A DNA stretch of 64,000 bases from Bradyrhizobium embrapense (GCF_001189235.2 NZ_LFIP02000004.1:682001-746000), one strand, 5' to 3'. Shown: positions 36,548 through 45,398, counted from the first letter of the stretch. The notes: generated by a model not told the origin, from the letters alone. Numbers and translations: made by a program.

Positions 36548-37081
36548 TCAGACCACCTTTTCGACCTGACCGAATTCCAGTTCCACCGGGGTCGCGCGGC
36601 CGAAGATCGACACCGCGACCTTCACGCGCGAGCGTGCCTCGTCGATTTCTTCCACGACGCCTGAGAACGAGGCGAACGGGCCGTCGGCCACGCGCACATT
36701 CTCGCCGATTTCGAACGACACCGACGCCTTCGGACGCTCCACGCCCTCCTGCACCTGATGCAGGATGCGCATCGCCTCGGCCTCCGAGATCGGCATCGGC
36801 TTGTTTTCCGCGCCGAGGAAGCCGGTCACCTTCGGGGTGTTCTTGATCAGATGGAACGCCTCGTCGGTCAGCTTCATCTTCACCAGCACATAGCCCGGGA
36901 AGAACTTGCGCTCGGCGTCGATCTTGCGGCCGCGGCGCACCTCGGTGACTTTCTCGGTCGGTACCAGAATCTGCTCGAACAGCTCTTCCAGCCCGCGCTG
37001 CTTGGCCTGCTCGCGGATCGATTCCTGAACCTTCTTCTCGAAGTTCGAATAGGCGTGAACGATGTACCAGCGCTTGTCCAT
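36548..37081 (-). CDS. nusG: Transcription termination/antitermination protein NusG
   Basis: Elongation factor that binds RNA polymerase and links it to Rho or S10. The 177 residues have an NGN domain starting RWYIVHAYSNFEKKVQESI and a C-terminal KOW domain with VADGPFASFSGVVEEID. The start is set at ATG 37081 (MDKRW) with GGGAA upstream; an ATG at 37102 seven codons earlier overlaps the secE stop as TGATG and is an alternative that would couple the two genes. Confidence 0.95.
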   Translation of the reverse strand: MDKRWYIVHAYSNFEKKVQESIREQAKQRGLEELFEQILVPTEKVTEVRRGRKIDAERKFFPGYVLVKMKLTDEAFHLIKNTPKVTGFLGAENKPMPISEAEAMRILHQVQEGVERPKASVSFEIGENVRVADGPFASFSGVVEEIDEARSRVKVAVSIFGRATPVELEFGQVEKVV

Positions 37082-37101
37082 CAATTGAGTTCCCGTGCTC
37101 A

Positions 37102-37293
37102 TCAGTGGATGCCCAGTATCAGGGTAATCAGATAGCGGATGATCTGATCTGCGGCGAAGAAGAAGATCGAGGCCAGCGCCACCATCACGAACACCATAAT
37201 GGTTGTGATGGTCGTCTCGCGGCGCGTCGGCCACGTGACCTTGGCGGTCTCCGAGCGCACTTCCTGCAGGAATTTGAACGGGCTGAAAGCCAT
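37102..37293 (-). CDS. secE: Preprotein translocase subunit SecE
   Basis: Short SecE of 63 residues: an amphipathic N-terminus FLQEVRSETAKVTWPTRRET (8-27) and one transmembrane helix (about 30-52). It stabilises SecY in the translocon. The ATG at 37293 (MAFSPFKF) fits the family; an in-frame extension to 37443 does not. Confidence 0.95.
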   Translation of the reverse strand: MAFSPFKFLQEVRSETAKVTWPTRRETTITTIMVFVMVALASIFFFAADQIIRYLITLILGIH

Positions 37294-37623
37294 CGTGAGA
37301 TCCGCGTCCGTCTCCGGACGATTGCAACGTTTCAAGGAATCCGAACAGCCGACCTTGCGGACCCAGCCCTCGTTTGGAAGGTTGAGCCGATAAACGAGCT
37401 CGAATGTTCGGGGAATTAGGCCGCGCCGGATATCCGCGATCAAAGCGGGCCGGCTGCGAGTGGGCGGTATCTACTGCGAGACCGGCCAAACGTCAAGGTC
37501 GGCGGGGTCACGCCCCGCCCCGCCCGGGTCCCAGCAGGCCGGAACGGGGCCTCTCGAATCAAGCACTTAGGCTGACGGCACGATGTCCGTTGCCCCGGCC
37601 GCCTACCGCGGAAGCCGGGCAGA
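37294..37623. other. Spacer between secE and the acyl-CoA synthetase gene
   Basis: The 330 bases hold the secE promoter (37468-37496) and GC-rich inverted repeats around 37515-37535 and 37597-37621 that could stop the upstream acyl-CoA synthetase transcript, though neither is followed by a T-run. No gene is seen. Confidence 0.5.
37468..37496 (-). promoter_or_regulatory. Sigma-70-like promoter of secE-nusG-(rplKA)
   Basis: On the minus strand TTGACG (37491-37496), 17 bases, TAGATA (37468-37473), about 175 bases upstream of secE. Hexamers and spacing are near ideal. Confidence 0.65.
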
Positions 37624-39237
37624 TCACCCGGCAAAGCTCTTCTGCACCGCCTGATCCAGCGTGGCGCCGCCGACATAGCGCTGGCGCAGCTCGCGCTTCA
37701 GCAGCTTGCCACTCGGGTTCTTCGGCAGGGCATCGACGAAGATGACCCGCTTCGGCACCTTGAAATGGGCCATCGACGCCGCGCAGTGCTTGATCACGGC
37801 GCCAGCATCGAGGTTCGCGCCGGCCTTGACCACGACGATCGCCGTCACCGCCTCGATCCAGCGCTGATCGGGCAGCCCGACCACCGCGACCTCCGACACG
37901 CCGGGCAGCCGGTAGATCATCTCCTCGACCTCGCGGCTCGCGACGTTCTCGCCGCCGCTCTTGATCATGTCCTTCACGCGATCGACGACCGTGATGTAGC
38001 CGTCGGCGTCGACGGTCGCGAGATCGCCGGAATGAAACCAGCCGCCGGCGAACGCCGCCGCGGTCTTGACCGGATCATTGTAGTAGCCGGACAGCAGGTG
38101 CGGCGAACGGTGCACGATCTCGCCGACCTCGCCCACCTTCACGTCGGTCATGTCCGGTTTGACCACCCGCGTCTCGACATTGATCGCGGGCTTGCCGGCC
38201 GACCCCGCCTTCGGCAGCTGGTCCGCCGGCGCCAGTACGGTCGCGAGCGGCGCGATCTCGGTCTGGCCGTAGAAATTCCAGAATTTTACGTCGGGCAGAC
38301 GCCGCTGCAATTCGAGCAGCACTTCGACCGGCATGATCGAGGCGCCGTAATAGCCCTTGCGCAGGGTCGAGAGATCGGTGCGATCGAACGCGCCCGAGCG
38401 CAGCATCGCGATCCAGATCGTCGGCGGCGCGAAGAACGCGTTGATCTTGTGGGCCGCGATCAGCGCCAAGACATTGTCGGGCACCGGCTTGCCGGTAATG
38501 AGACTGGTCGCGCCGAGATAGATCGCGGGCCCCAGGAAGACGTCGAGCTGCGCACAGTGATACAGCGGCAGCGCGTGCAGCACGGTGTCGTCGGCCGCCA
38601 TGCCGCCGTCGATGATGCAGCTGACATACTGCCACATCACGGCTTCATGGGTGAGGATCGCACCCTTCGGCAGCGACTCCGTACCGCTGGTGTAGATGAT
38701 CTGCGCGGGATCGCGGCTGTCGACTGACGTATCCGGCGCCGAGGCGTCGCTGTGCAGCAGGCTGTCGAACGTCGTGATGCCTTCAGGCGCGGTGGCCGGA
38801 TCCTCACCCGGCAGCCAGATCAGGGTTTCGACCGCCGAACCCCTGGCGGCCGCGGCGTGCCCGGTCTCCACGAAATCGGGGCCGACTGCGAGCAGCTTCG
38901 CGCCGGAATTGGCCAGGATGAAATTGATCTCGTCCGGATTGAGCATGAAGTTGATCGGCACCAGGATCGCGCCGATCCGCGCCACCGCGAAGCGCAACGC
39001 GGCGAAGCCGTGCGAGTTGCGCGACAGCACCGCGACGCGGTCGCCCTTCGCAACGCCAAGACCGAGCAGGCCGCGGCCGAGCCGATTGCAGATCGCGTCC
39101 ATCTCCGCGAAGCTCCAGCTGACCTCGCCGCAGATCAGCGCGGTCTTGCTGGGGTAGCGCTTGGCCGACCGGCGCAGCAGATCGCCGATGCTGTGCTCGC
39201 GGGCGCGCTGGATGGTTGCTGCGATGTTTCCGCTCAT
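37624..39237 (-). CDS. Acyl-CoA synthetase (AMP-forming)
   Basis: ANL-superfamily ligase of 537 residues that activates a carboxylic acid through an acyl-AMP. The P-loop-like YTSGTESLPKG lies at 182-192 (ES replaces the common TG), GKPxxN-type and YGQTEIAPL regions follow near 320-350, and the hinge motif and catalytic Lys near the end are in NPSGKLLKREL (about 513-523). The ATG at 39237 has GGGAGGGA upstream. It is 53 bases downstream of a GntR gene on the same strand, a probable operon. The substrate is unknown; medium/long-chain or aromatic acids are both possible. Confidence 0.88.
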   Translation of the reverse strand: MSGNIAATIQRAREHSIGDLLRRSAKRYPSKTALICGEVSWSFAEMDAICNRLGRGLLGLGVAKGDRVAVLSRNSHGFAALRFAVARIGAILVPINFMLNPDEINFILANSGAKLLAVGPDFVETGHAAAARGSAVETLIWLPGEDPATAPEGITTFDSLLHSDASAPDTSVDSRDPAQIIYTSGTESLPKGAILTHEAVMWQYVSCIIDGGMAADDTVLHALPLYHCAQLDVFLGPAIYLGATSLITGKPVPDNVLALIAAHKINAFFAPPTIWIAMLRSGAFDRTDLSTLRKGYYGASIMPVEVLLELQRRLPDVKFWNFYGQTEIAPLATVLAPADQLPKAGSAGKPAINVETRVVKPDMTDVKVGEVGEIVHRSPHLLSGYYNDPVKTAAAFAGGWFHSGDLATVDADGYITVVDRVKDMIKSGGENVASREVEEMIYRLPGVSEVAVVGLPDQRWIEAVTAIVVVKAGANLDAGAVIKHCAASMAHFKVPKRVIFVDALPKNPSGKLLKRELRQRYVGGATLDQAVQKSFAG

Positions 39238-39290
39238 TTGTCCCTCCCGAATGTGCTTTTTGTCGTTGTCTTGTCTTCGCCCTGCCGTCC

Positions 39291-40055
39291 CTATTGCCGG
39301 GCGGCGTAGGCGTGTTCCATGTAGGTGTGCTCGACCGAACGATCGAGCGAGGCGATCTTCTCGAAGCCGCGCCGCCAGTCCTGCAAATGCCGCCGCGTCC
39401 ACAGCACGCCGGCCTCCTTGTCGCGCCGCTTGATCGCATCGAGGATGTGGCGATGCGCCTCGACAAGGCGAGCGCCGCCCTCGGGCACGCGGCCGACGAT
39501 CATCTCGGTGGTCGGAAAGAACAATTGCGCGGCTGGCTCGCGGGCGAGCTGCAGCACGCGGTTCTGCGAGGCCTTGGCCATCAGGACGTGGAATTCCGCA
39601 TCGAGCTCGGCGAGATCTGCGGGATTGCCGACGACGGCAGCGCTGCGCTCGAGATTGCCGGCGAGCTCGGCGATGTTGTCATCGCTCGCGCGCTCCACGG
39701 CGCCCTCGACACTCGCCACCTCCAGCGTCATCGAGGCCTCGAACAATTCGCGGAACGTCACCTCGTGCAGGATCAGCGCGCGCGACAGCCGCGTGGCGAG
39801 CTTGTTGTAGCGCGGCAGGCAAGCCTGCAGGCGGCGGCTAGAGTCGCGGCGGATCAGCCCGCCCTCCTCGAGCACGCGAATGCCTTCGCGCACCGTCGAG
39901 CGGTTGACGCCGAACTGCGCCACGAGCTGCTGCTCGGTGCCGATCGGCTCGCCCGGCTTGATCCGGCCGTTGATGATCTCGCGTTCGATCGCGTCCGCGA
40001 CCTTCTGGTAGGCCGGCGCGACGTCGATGCGCCGGAACAGCGGCGTGGCGGGCAC
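39291..40055 (-). CDS. GntR-family regulator, FCD (FadR) subfamily, GTG start
   Basis: Transcription factor of 254 residues. A winged helix-turn-helix with TEQQLVAQFGVNRSTVREGIRVLEEG (roughly 39-64, shown here only by its ends TEQQ and EEG) is followed by an all-helical FCD effector domain (about 95-225) with the metal-site pattern DAEFHVLM and later histidines (HRHILDAI). GTG at 40055 is preferred, having GGGGAG six bases upstream; a TTG at 40085 overlaps an operator palindrome. It precedes the acyl-CoA synthetase and diverges from the binding-protein gene; the repeated TTGTCGGACAA sites fit its family. The effector is likely an organic acid (inference). Confidence 0.88.
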   Translation of the reverse strand: MPATPLFRRIDVAPAYQKVADAIEREIINGRIKPGEPIGTEQQLVAQFGVNRSTVREGIRVLEEGGLIRRDSSRRLQACLPRYNKLATRLSRALILHEVTFRELFEASMTLEVASVEGAVERASDDNIAELAGNLERSAAVVGNPADLAELDAEFHVLMAKASQNRVLQLAREPAAQLFFPTTEMIVGRVPEGGARLVEAHRHILDAIKRRDKEAGVLWTRRHLQDWRRGFEKIASLDRSVEHTYMEHAYAARQ

Positions 40056-40073
40056 TTGAGCTCCCCATTGTCG

Positions 40074-40086
40074 TTTGTCGGACAAA
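40074..40086. promoter_or_regulatory. GntR operator 1
   Basis: TTTGTCGGACAAA is a near-perfect palindrome with the TNGTNNNACNA pattern of FCD-type GntR operators. It lies 19 bases upstream of the regulator's GTG start, suited to autoregulation. Confidence 0.65.
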
Positions 40087-40182
40087 AGATAGGCGAAGGC
40101 CCTTGAAGCGTCAAATGGGCTCTCTGCGGCCGGATTGTCGCACCGGCCGTCGAGAATTGACAGCGGAACTGGGCAAATCTAG

Positions 40183-40196
40183 CTTTGTCGGACAAG
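40183..40196. promoter_or_regulatory. GntR operator 2
   Basis: CTTTGTCGGACAAG repeats the same palindrome as the site at 40074-40086, about 110 bases away and 31 bases before the start of the binding-protein gene, so one regulator could control both directions. Confidence 0.65.
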
Positions 40197-40227
40197 CCGA
40201 TAAGAACATCCTGGGAGGCGCACCACC

Positions 40228-41433
40228 ATGAAATCCATCGTCACGAGTCTGTCCGCTGCCGGCCTGATCGCCGCCGCACTGGCAGGGCCCGCGCTCGCGC
40301 AACAGGCGCCGCTCAAGATCGGCGTGCTGACCGATTTCCAGTCGGTCTATTCCGACATCGGCGGAGCCGGGAATGTCGAGGCCACCAAGATGGCGATCGA
40401 GGAGTTCGGCGGCTCGATGTTCGGCAAGCCGATCGAGCTCGTCACCGCGGACGCCCTCAACAAGGCCGACGTCGCCGCCACCATCACCCGCAAATGGTAC
40501 GAGGCCGAGAATGTCGACATGATCATCGACATGCCGACCTCGGCGACCGCGCTCGCCGGCATGGAGATGTCGAAGCAGTTCGAGAAGATCATGATCGTGA
40601 CGGATGCGGCAAGCTCCGACATCACCGGCAAGTCCTGCTCGCCCTACACGCTGCACTGGACCTACGACACCTACGCCAACGCCCATACCGTCGGCAGCGC
40701 GATCGTAAAGAACGGCGGCGACAGCTGGTTCTTCATCACCGCGGATTACGTGTTCGGCCATTCGATCGAGCGCGACACCGGCGACGTCGTCCGCACCGCC
40801 GGCGGCAAGGTGCTCGACAGCGCCCGGCATCCGCTCAACACGCCGGACTTCTCGTCCTTCCTGCTGCAGGCGCAATCGTCGAAGGCCAAGATCGTCGGCC
40901 TCGCCAATGGCGGCGGCGACACCATCAACGCGATCAAGCAGGCCGCCGAATTCGGCATCGTGGCGGGCGGGCAGAATCTGGCTGGTATCGTGATGTTCAT
41001 CTCTGATATCCACAGCCTGGGGCTGAAGCTCGCGCAGGGCCTGATCATCACCGAGGCCTACTACTGGGATCTCAACGACCGCACCCGCGCCTTCGGCAAG
41101 CGCTTCTTCGAGCGCATGAAGCGGATGCCGACCATGAACCAGGCCGCGACCTACAGCGCCACCCTGCACTACCTCAACGCAGTGAAGGCCGCCGGCACCA
41201 AGGAGACCAAGCCGGTGCTGGCCAAGATGCGCGCGACCCCGGTGCGCGACGCCTTCACCGACAACGGCGTAGTGCGCGAGGACGGCCGCATGGTGCACTC
41301 GATGTTCCTGTTCGAGGTCAAGAAGCCCGAGGAATCGAAGGCGCCGTGGGATTACTACAAGGTGCTCGCCGAGGTCCCCGGCGACCAGGCGTTCCGGCCG
41401 CTGAAGGACGGCGGCTGCCCGCTGATCAAGTAG
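40228..41433 (+). CDS. Periplasmic binding protein, branched-chain amino acid (LivJ) type
   Basis: Secreted 401-residue type I periplasmic binding protein. A signal peptide ends near residue 24 (GPALA before QQAP), followed by KIGVLTDFQSVYSDIGG, typical of Liv/urea/aromatic-acid binding proteins. No permease or ATPase gene is adjacent, so it must work with a distant transporter or act as a sensor. Its upstream region has the second TTGTCGGACAA site, linking it to the divergent GntR-acyl-CoA synthetase pair; the shared ligand may be a carboxylic acid that the synthetase activates (inference). Confidence 0.88.
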   Translation: MKSIVTSLSAAGLIAAALAGPALAQQAPLKIGVLTDFQSVYSDIGGAGNVEATKMAIEEFGGSMFGKPIELVTADALNKADVAATITRKWYEAENVDMIIDMPTSATALAGMEMSKQFEKIMIVTDAASSDITGKSCSPYTLHWTYDTYANAHTVGSAIVKNGGDSWFFITADYVFGHSIERDTGDVVRTAGGKVLDSARHPLNTPDFSSFLLQAQSSKAKIVGLANGGGDTINAIKQAAEFGIVAGGQNLAGIVMFISDIHSLGLKLAQGLIITEAYYWDLNDRTRAFGKRFFERMKRMPTMNQAATYSATLHYLNAVKAAGTKETKPVLAKMRATPVRDAFTDNGVVREDGRMVHSMFLFEVKKPEESKAPWDYYKVLAEVPGDQAFRPLKDGGCPLIK

Positions 41434-41447
41434 GTCAAAGTTATCAT

Positions 41448-41470
41448 GGCCGGGGTCCGGGACCTCGGCC
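41448..41470 (+). terminator. Hairpin after the binding-protein gene
   Basis: GGCCGGGGTCC and GGACCTCGGCC pair with one mismatch, 15 bases after the stop at 41433. No T-run follows, so termination is only possible. Confidence 0.35.
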
Positions 41471-41572
41471 AGATGCGGCTCTCTTACGGGCTTGCTTGCT
41501 CGCGGGCGGTCAGCGTTTCGCTACCAATTCAACATACAGGCCACGTCAAGAACCGGATTGGGCCAAAGCCAA

Positions 41573-42559
41573 TCAGTTGCTCCGCCATTCGCTGGGCGCC
41601 ACACCGGACCAGCGCTGAAAGGCATGGCTAAAGCCGCTCGTCTCAGCGTAGCCGAGCGCAAGGGCTATGTCGGTAATATCCATCCGCGTACCCGCGAGCA
41701 GCTGGCGGGCAACTTCGAACCGTGATTGGTTCACCAGTTCACGAAAGCTCTTGCCCTCCGCCTGCAGCCGGCGGTTCAGCGTCCGGGGTCGCACCGACAG
41801 TTCGCTAGCGACCTCTTCCAATGAGACGTCCCGAAATATCACTCTTGCGCGCAACATGCGGGTAACCGTGTCGGTGACGCAGGGTTGTTCGACGGCCCAA
41901 TAAGCGGCGATCGACTTCTGCAGTATTCGGCGCAGTTCCTCGTTTGCGCCGCGAACAGGACTGTCGAGGAGACTGGCCGGAAACACCAGCGCATGCTGTT
42001 CTGCGTCAAATCGTGGAACGAATCCAAAGAAACGGCGATAGGGTTCAACGTTGCTTGGGGTTCGATGAGAGGTGCGCACCTCTTCGGGCGCTGCACCCAC
42101 CAGCTCCCTCATCATATTGAACCCGATCGCGATCGCTCCGTCACTGATCTGGTCAACGGCCTGCACACCCGGATAGTGGACGGCATAACCCCAAAAAGCT
42201 ACGTCGTTCTGGATCACAAGGTAAGTAACTGCCCCGCGGACATAGCGTCGCTGGTTGGTGCAGAGGTCCAGGATCGCATCCTTGAGCGTCGGAGCAGTAT
42301 GCATCAGTCGCCCGACGAGCCCAAGGCTGGCGGTCCCTGACCGCTGCCCGACCAGGAATCCGAAATGCTTGCATCCGGTCGCCGCTACGCCGGCCTCGAT
42401 GAGCCTGCCCAACTCGATGAATGAGATCGAGTTTTCAGGGTTGCGCAGCAAGTCGGGATTGATGCCCGCGCCCGCGATGACGCCCGCGGGATCCTTGCCC
42501 AGTTCGCGCAAGACCTGGGGAAGCTCAACCAGAGCTCCGACGCGTTGCTGCCCTTCCAT
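41573..42559 (-). CDS. AraC-family regulator (Arabinose_bd/OruR-like N-domain)
   Basis: A 328-residue activator type. The N-terminal portion (about 1-190) resembles the effector domain of OruR/PchR-neighbour regulators with LGRLIEAGVAATGCKHFGFLVGQ-like sequence; the C-terminal double helix-turn-helix (about 225-325) includes SLEEVASELSVRPRTLNRRLQ and DITDIALALGYAETSGFSHAFQRW. ATG at 42559 follows GAGG with eight-base spacing; a GTG three codons upstream is less likely. Its target is unknown; the divergent OpgC-like gene is 349 bases away. Confidence 0.85.
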   Translation of the reverse strand: MEGQQRVGALVELPQVLRELGKDPAGVIAGAGINPDLLRNPENSISFIELGRLIEAGVAATGCKHFGFLVGQRSGTASLGLVGRLMHTAPTLKDAILDLCTNQRRYVRGAVTYLVIQNDVAFWGYAVHYPGVQAVDQISDGAIAIGFNMMRELVGAAPEEVRTSHRTPSNVEPYRRFFGFVPRFDAEQHALVFPASLLDSPVRGANEELRRILQKSIAAYWAVEQPCVTDTVTRMLRARVIFRDVSLEEVASELSVRPRTLNRRLQAEGKSFRELVNQSRFEVARQLLAGTRMDITDIALALGYAETSGFSHAFQRWSGVAPSEWRSN

Positions 42560-42908
42560 TCGCGGCACCTCAGCTTGACGCCTGCGGGTTAACTACACTT
42601 CGGGGACACAAGACCATGGGACGTGTCGCAAAATAACAAGCGGCACGAGTTGATCTTGATCAACATGTCAAACTGAGACGTCCCGTCAGATGACGCGGTA
42701 CCCTGACAATCCAACCGTGCATTTTGTAACGAGTAGAGGTCTGGCATGGGTATTTCAGGCGCAAGGCCGGGTGCCTCCGGCGCAGCCCGCGACCTCGCGT
42801 ACGCGACGGCGCGGGCATTTCCGGTAGATCCGCCCGACAAGTTTGCCCCCGCCGCGTTCGAGAGGCGTCGCAGCGCGATGGCGCGTCATCCAGCAAATGG
42901 AGCGTGAC
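42560..42908. other. Divergent AraC/OpgC intergenic region
   Basis: The 349 bases hold no supported gene. A 16-base palindrome GTTGATC-TT-GATCAAC lies at 42649-42664 and could be an operator for the AraC regulator. A TTGACA hexamer reads on the minus strand beside it (42666-42671) without a good -10 box. Confidence 0.45.
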
Positions 42909-44117
42909 ATGCTTGAGCAAGACTCGTTAGCTCTTTTCAGGCCAGTCGAGCGCGATCTTCGGCTCGATTTCTTTCGTGGAATCGGACTGTGGATGATCTT
43001 TCTTGATCACATCCCCCACGACGTCGTGTCGTGGCTGACATTGCGAAATTATGGATTCAGCGACGCAGCCGAATTCTTCGTCTTCATTTCCGGCTATCTG
43101 GTCGGATGGATTTATACCCCGATTATTCGCGGTGGCCAGTTCGCGGCGGCGATGAAACGTCTGTGGAAGCGAGCAACTCAGATGTACGTCGCGCATATCA
43201 TGCTGTTTCTGATCTTTACGGCGCAGATCGCGCGCACTGCGCGGCGGTTCGACAATCCAATGTACGAAAACGAATTCAACGTGTTCAACTTCCTTCAGCA
43301 TCCAGACGTGCTGATTCAGCAGGCGATTACGTTGCGTTACAAGCCGGTCAATCTCGACGTGCTGCCGCTCTACATTGTGCTGGTACTCGCTGCGCCCTTC
43401 ATGGTCTGGTGCCTGGTGCGCCGTCCCAACCTGACCCTGGCCGGCTCTGTGGTGCTCTATATCCTGTCGCGGCTTTTCGACTGGAACATCGCGTCCTATC
43501 CGCCGGGCACGACCTGGTACTTCAATCCGTTCTGCTGGCAGCTCCTGTTCGTGTTCGCCGCCTGGTGCGGGCATGGAGAAATCGCCAAGTACTCGAAATG
43601 GGTGTGGTCGAAGACCGCGCTCACGATAGCCGCGGCCTGGATATTGTTCGCGTTCGTCATCGTCATGACCTGGCACAGCGCATTCCTCGAATCCCTGATC
43701 CCGAAATGGATGGTCAAGGCGATCTATCCTATCGACAAGACCGACCTCGACATGCTGCGCTTCACGCACTTCCTGGCGCTCGCCACCGTCGTCACACTCT
43801 TTATTTCACCCAAGTGGAAGCCGCTGAAATCAAAGTGGCTGCACCCGACGATCCTATGCGGTCAGCATTCCCTGCCGATCTTCTGTATCGGAGTGCTGCT
43901 GTCATTTTCGGCGCACTGGATTTTGACGCAGTACACCAAGGGTGCCTGGGAGCAGCTTGCGGTTAGTTTCGCCGGCGTTCTGATCATGGTGGTCATAGCT
44001 TGGTTCCTGGACCGCGCGGCAAAGGTGCCCGACCTGTTTGTCCGTGCGGAGAGCGGCCAACCCGCACCCGAGGTCGGAGAAACCATCATCGAGGGGGCGC
44101 AAGTTGCGGCCCAATAG
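42909..44117 (+). CDS. OpgC-family membrane acyltransferase
   Basis: Polytopic 402-residue protein of the OpgC domain family, related to acyltransferase-3 enzymes that succinylate or otherwise acylate periplasmic glucans. It opens RDLRLDFFRGIGLWMIFLDH (about 16-35), the typical first helix, followed by FVFISGYLVGW and about nine further hydrophobic helices. ATG at 42909 has GGAG six bases upstream; an ATG four codons earlier lacks one. GC is visibly lower than in neighbours (30 of 60 bases in 42961-43020), suggesting a different history. In Bradyrhizobium-like cells the substrate would be cyclic glucan or a surface polysaccharide (inference). Confidence 0.82.
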   Translation: MLEQDSLALFRPVERDLRLDFFRGIGLWMIFLDHIPHDVVSWLTLRNYGFSDAAEFFVFISGYLVGWIYTPIIRGGQFAAAMKRLWKRATQMYVAHIMLFLIFTAQIARTARRFDNPMYENEFNVFNFLQHPDVLIQQAITLRYKPVNLDVLPLYIVLVLAAPFMVWCLVRRPNLTLAGSVVLYILSRLFDWNIASYPPGTTWYFNPFCWQLLFVFAAWCGHGEIAKYSKWVWSKTALTIAAAWILFAFVIVMTWHSAFLESLIPKWMVKAIYPIDKTDLDMLRFTHFLALATVVTLFISPKWKPLKSKWLHPTILCGQHSLPIFCIGVLLSFSAHWILTQYTKGAWEQLAVSFAGVLIMVVIAWFLDRAAKVPDLFVRAESGQPAPEVGETIIEGAQVAAQ

Positions 44118-44156
44118 GCGACGATTGCTTGGATACGCAACCTTGCGGGGTTTTCC

Positions 44157-44645
44157 ATGCCCAGACATTCATTGGTCATCGGCGGCATTCTTCTTGGTTT
44201 AACTTTGACCACGTCCGCACAAACACCGCCGCCCGACGCAATGACGGTGGCGAGAAGCCTGGTGGTCACCCTGAAGCTCGGGGATCAGTACAAGGCGCTG
44301 CTTCCTGCTATCCTGTTCCGCATCAAACCTCTGGTCACGCAAGAGAGAGCGGAGCTCGAAAGCGACTACGATCTCATCGTCACCAAAGCCGGCGATCTCT
44401 ATGCGCCCTACTACAATGAAATGCGTGAGCAGGCGGCAGCCGTCTACGCCGCCAATTTCACGCTCGACGAATTGCGTCAAATGGACGCTTTCTTTCGTCA
44501 GCCGGCAGGACAAAAGCTAATCGAAAAATGGTCTGCGATGTCGCAGCAAACCGCTCAAATCGGTCAGGACGTCGGCCGCAAGGCAAGCGAGGATTTACGT
44601 CAGCGGCTAACGGAAGCGCTACGGCAGAAGGGTCACAAGCTTTAA
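44157..44645 (+). CDS. Secreted DUF2059-like protein
   Basis: A 162-residue exported protein: signal peptide to about residue 21 (LTTSA before QTPP), then an all-helical domain with the MREQAAAVYAANFTLDELRQM and FFRQPAGQKLIEKW segments typical of DUF2059 proteins. Function is unknown; it is probably periplasmic. It begins 39 bases after the OpgC-like gene and may be co-transcribed with it. Confidence 0.75.
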   Translation: MPRHSLVIGGILLGLTLTTSAQTPPPDAMTVARSLVVTLKLGDQYKALLPAILFRIKPLVTQERAELESDYDLIVTKAGDLYAPYYNEMREQAAAVYAANFTLDELRQMDAFFRQPAGQKLIEKWSAMSQQTAQIGQDVGRKASEDLRQRLTEALRQKGHKL

Positions 44646-44679
44646 CGCGAGCTTGTTTGATCAAAATCGGATGGCTGGC

Positions 44680-44859
44680 ATGAAAAGGCTATTCGGTATT
44701 CTGACGAAAGGTCCGCAATTGCCTGCATCGATAACGATTTTAGCGATGTTGTTGGCCGCAATGTTGGTCAAGTTCAACAAGGCGGGATGGGCGATCTCTG
44801 CGCTTCTTGCACTTTGTGTGTTGCAGGTTGCAAGAGGCGGAACAGGAGAGCGCAGCTAG
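44680..44859 (+). CDS. Small two-helix membrane protein
   Basis: Hypothetical protein of 59 residues with two hydrophobic segments (about 17-32 and 37-53). ATG at 44680 has GGATGG upstream; an ATG three codons earlier (44671) and a TTG at 44653 are alternatives. No family is recognised. Coding status rests on length, a start with a ribosome site, and the membrane pattern only. Confidence 0.4.
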   Translation: MKRLFGILTKGPQLPASITILAMLLAAMLVKFNKAGWAISALLALCVLQVARGGTGERS

Positions 44860-44937
44860 CCTCCCGACGTATTCCGGTCGAGAGCCGCAACCTGCAGCGA
44901 CGACGGCTTGCGGCCAAACAATGGAGGGAGTGGATCG

Positions 44938-45327
44938 ATGACCAGCCCGGTGACTCACTTTGAAGTCTACGGCGAAGCTCCTGCGCAACTCGCGCGGTTC
45001 TACGCCAGCCTGTTCGGCTGGCAGATCGAGAAGGCGCCGGGCGTCGACTATTGGCGAATTCAAACCGAACCGGCGAATGGCAAGAGCTTCGGGGGCGGTC
45101 TCACATACCGCGCAGCGGATGGCCCGAGTTCATGGCTGCCCTACGTGACGGTCAGCGCGCTGGACGACACCCTTTCGGAAGCGCAGCGCATCGGCGCACA
45201 TATCGTGCGTCCCAAGACAGCGGTGCCCAGAACCGGGTGGTATGCGGTGCTCACGGATCCTGAGGGAAACTGCTTTGCCATCTGGCAGGCGGATCGCACT
45301 GCATTTCCATCGCCAGAACCAGACTGA
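44938..45327 (+). CDS. VOC-family (glyoxalase/bleomycin-resistance-like) protein
   Basis: A 129-residue vicinal-oxygen-chelate protein. It has HFEVYGEAPAQLARFYASLFGWQIEK (starting at residue 7) and the closing DPEGNCFAIWQ, where His7 and Glu could be metal ligands. One VOC unit pair is present, as in single-chain dimer-forming members. The start ATG 44938 has GGAGGGAG upstream. It lies 71 bases before the BKACE gene; isomerase, lyase or stress roles are all possible. Confidence 0.8.
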   Translation: MTSPVTHFEVYGEAPAQLARFYASLFGWQIEKAPGVDYWRIQTEPANGKSFGGGLTYRAADGPSSWLPYVTVSALDDTLSEAQRIGAHIVRPKTAVPRTGWYAVLTDPEGNCFAIWQADRTAFPSPEPD

Positions 45328-45398
45328 ACCACCTTCCTGTCGCGCCAGTGCGCAGTTTTGAAGTGAAAGGGAACGATCACACAATAGAGGAGACGCAG

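Noticed and set aside
42589..42840. An 83-codon open frame on the minus strand in the AraC/OpgC gap
   Set aside because: No ribosome site, mixed composition and no family; it overlaps the presumed promoter region.
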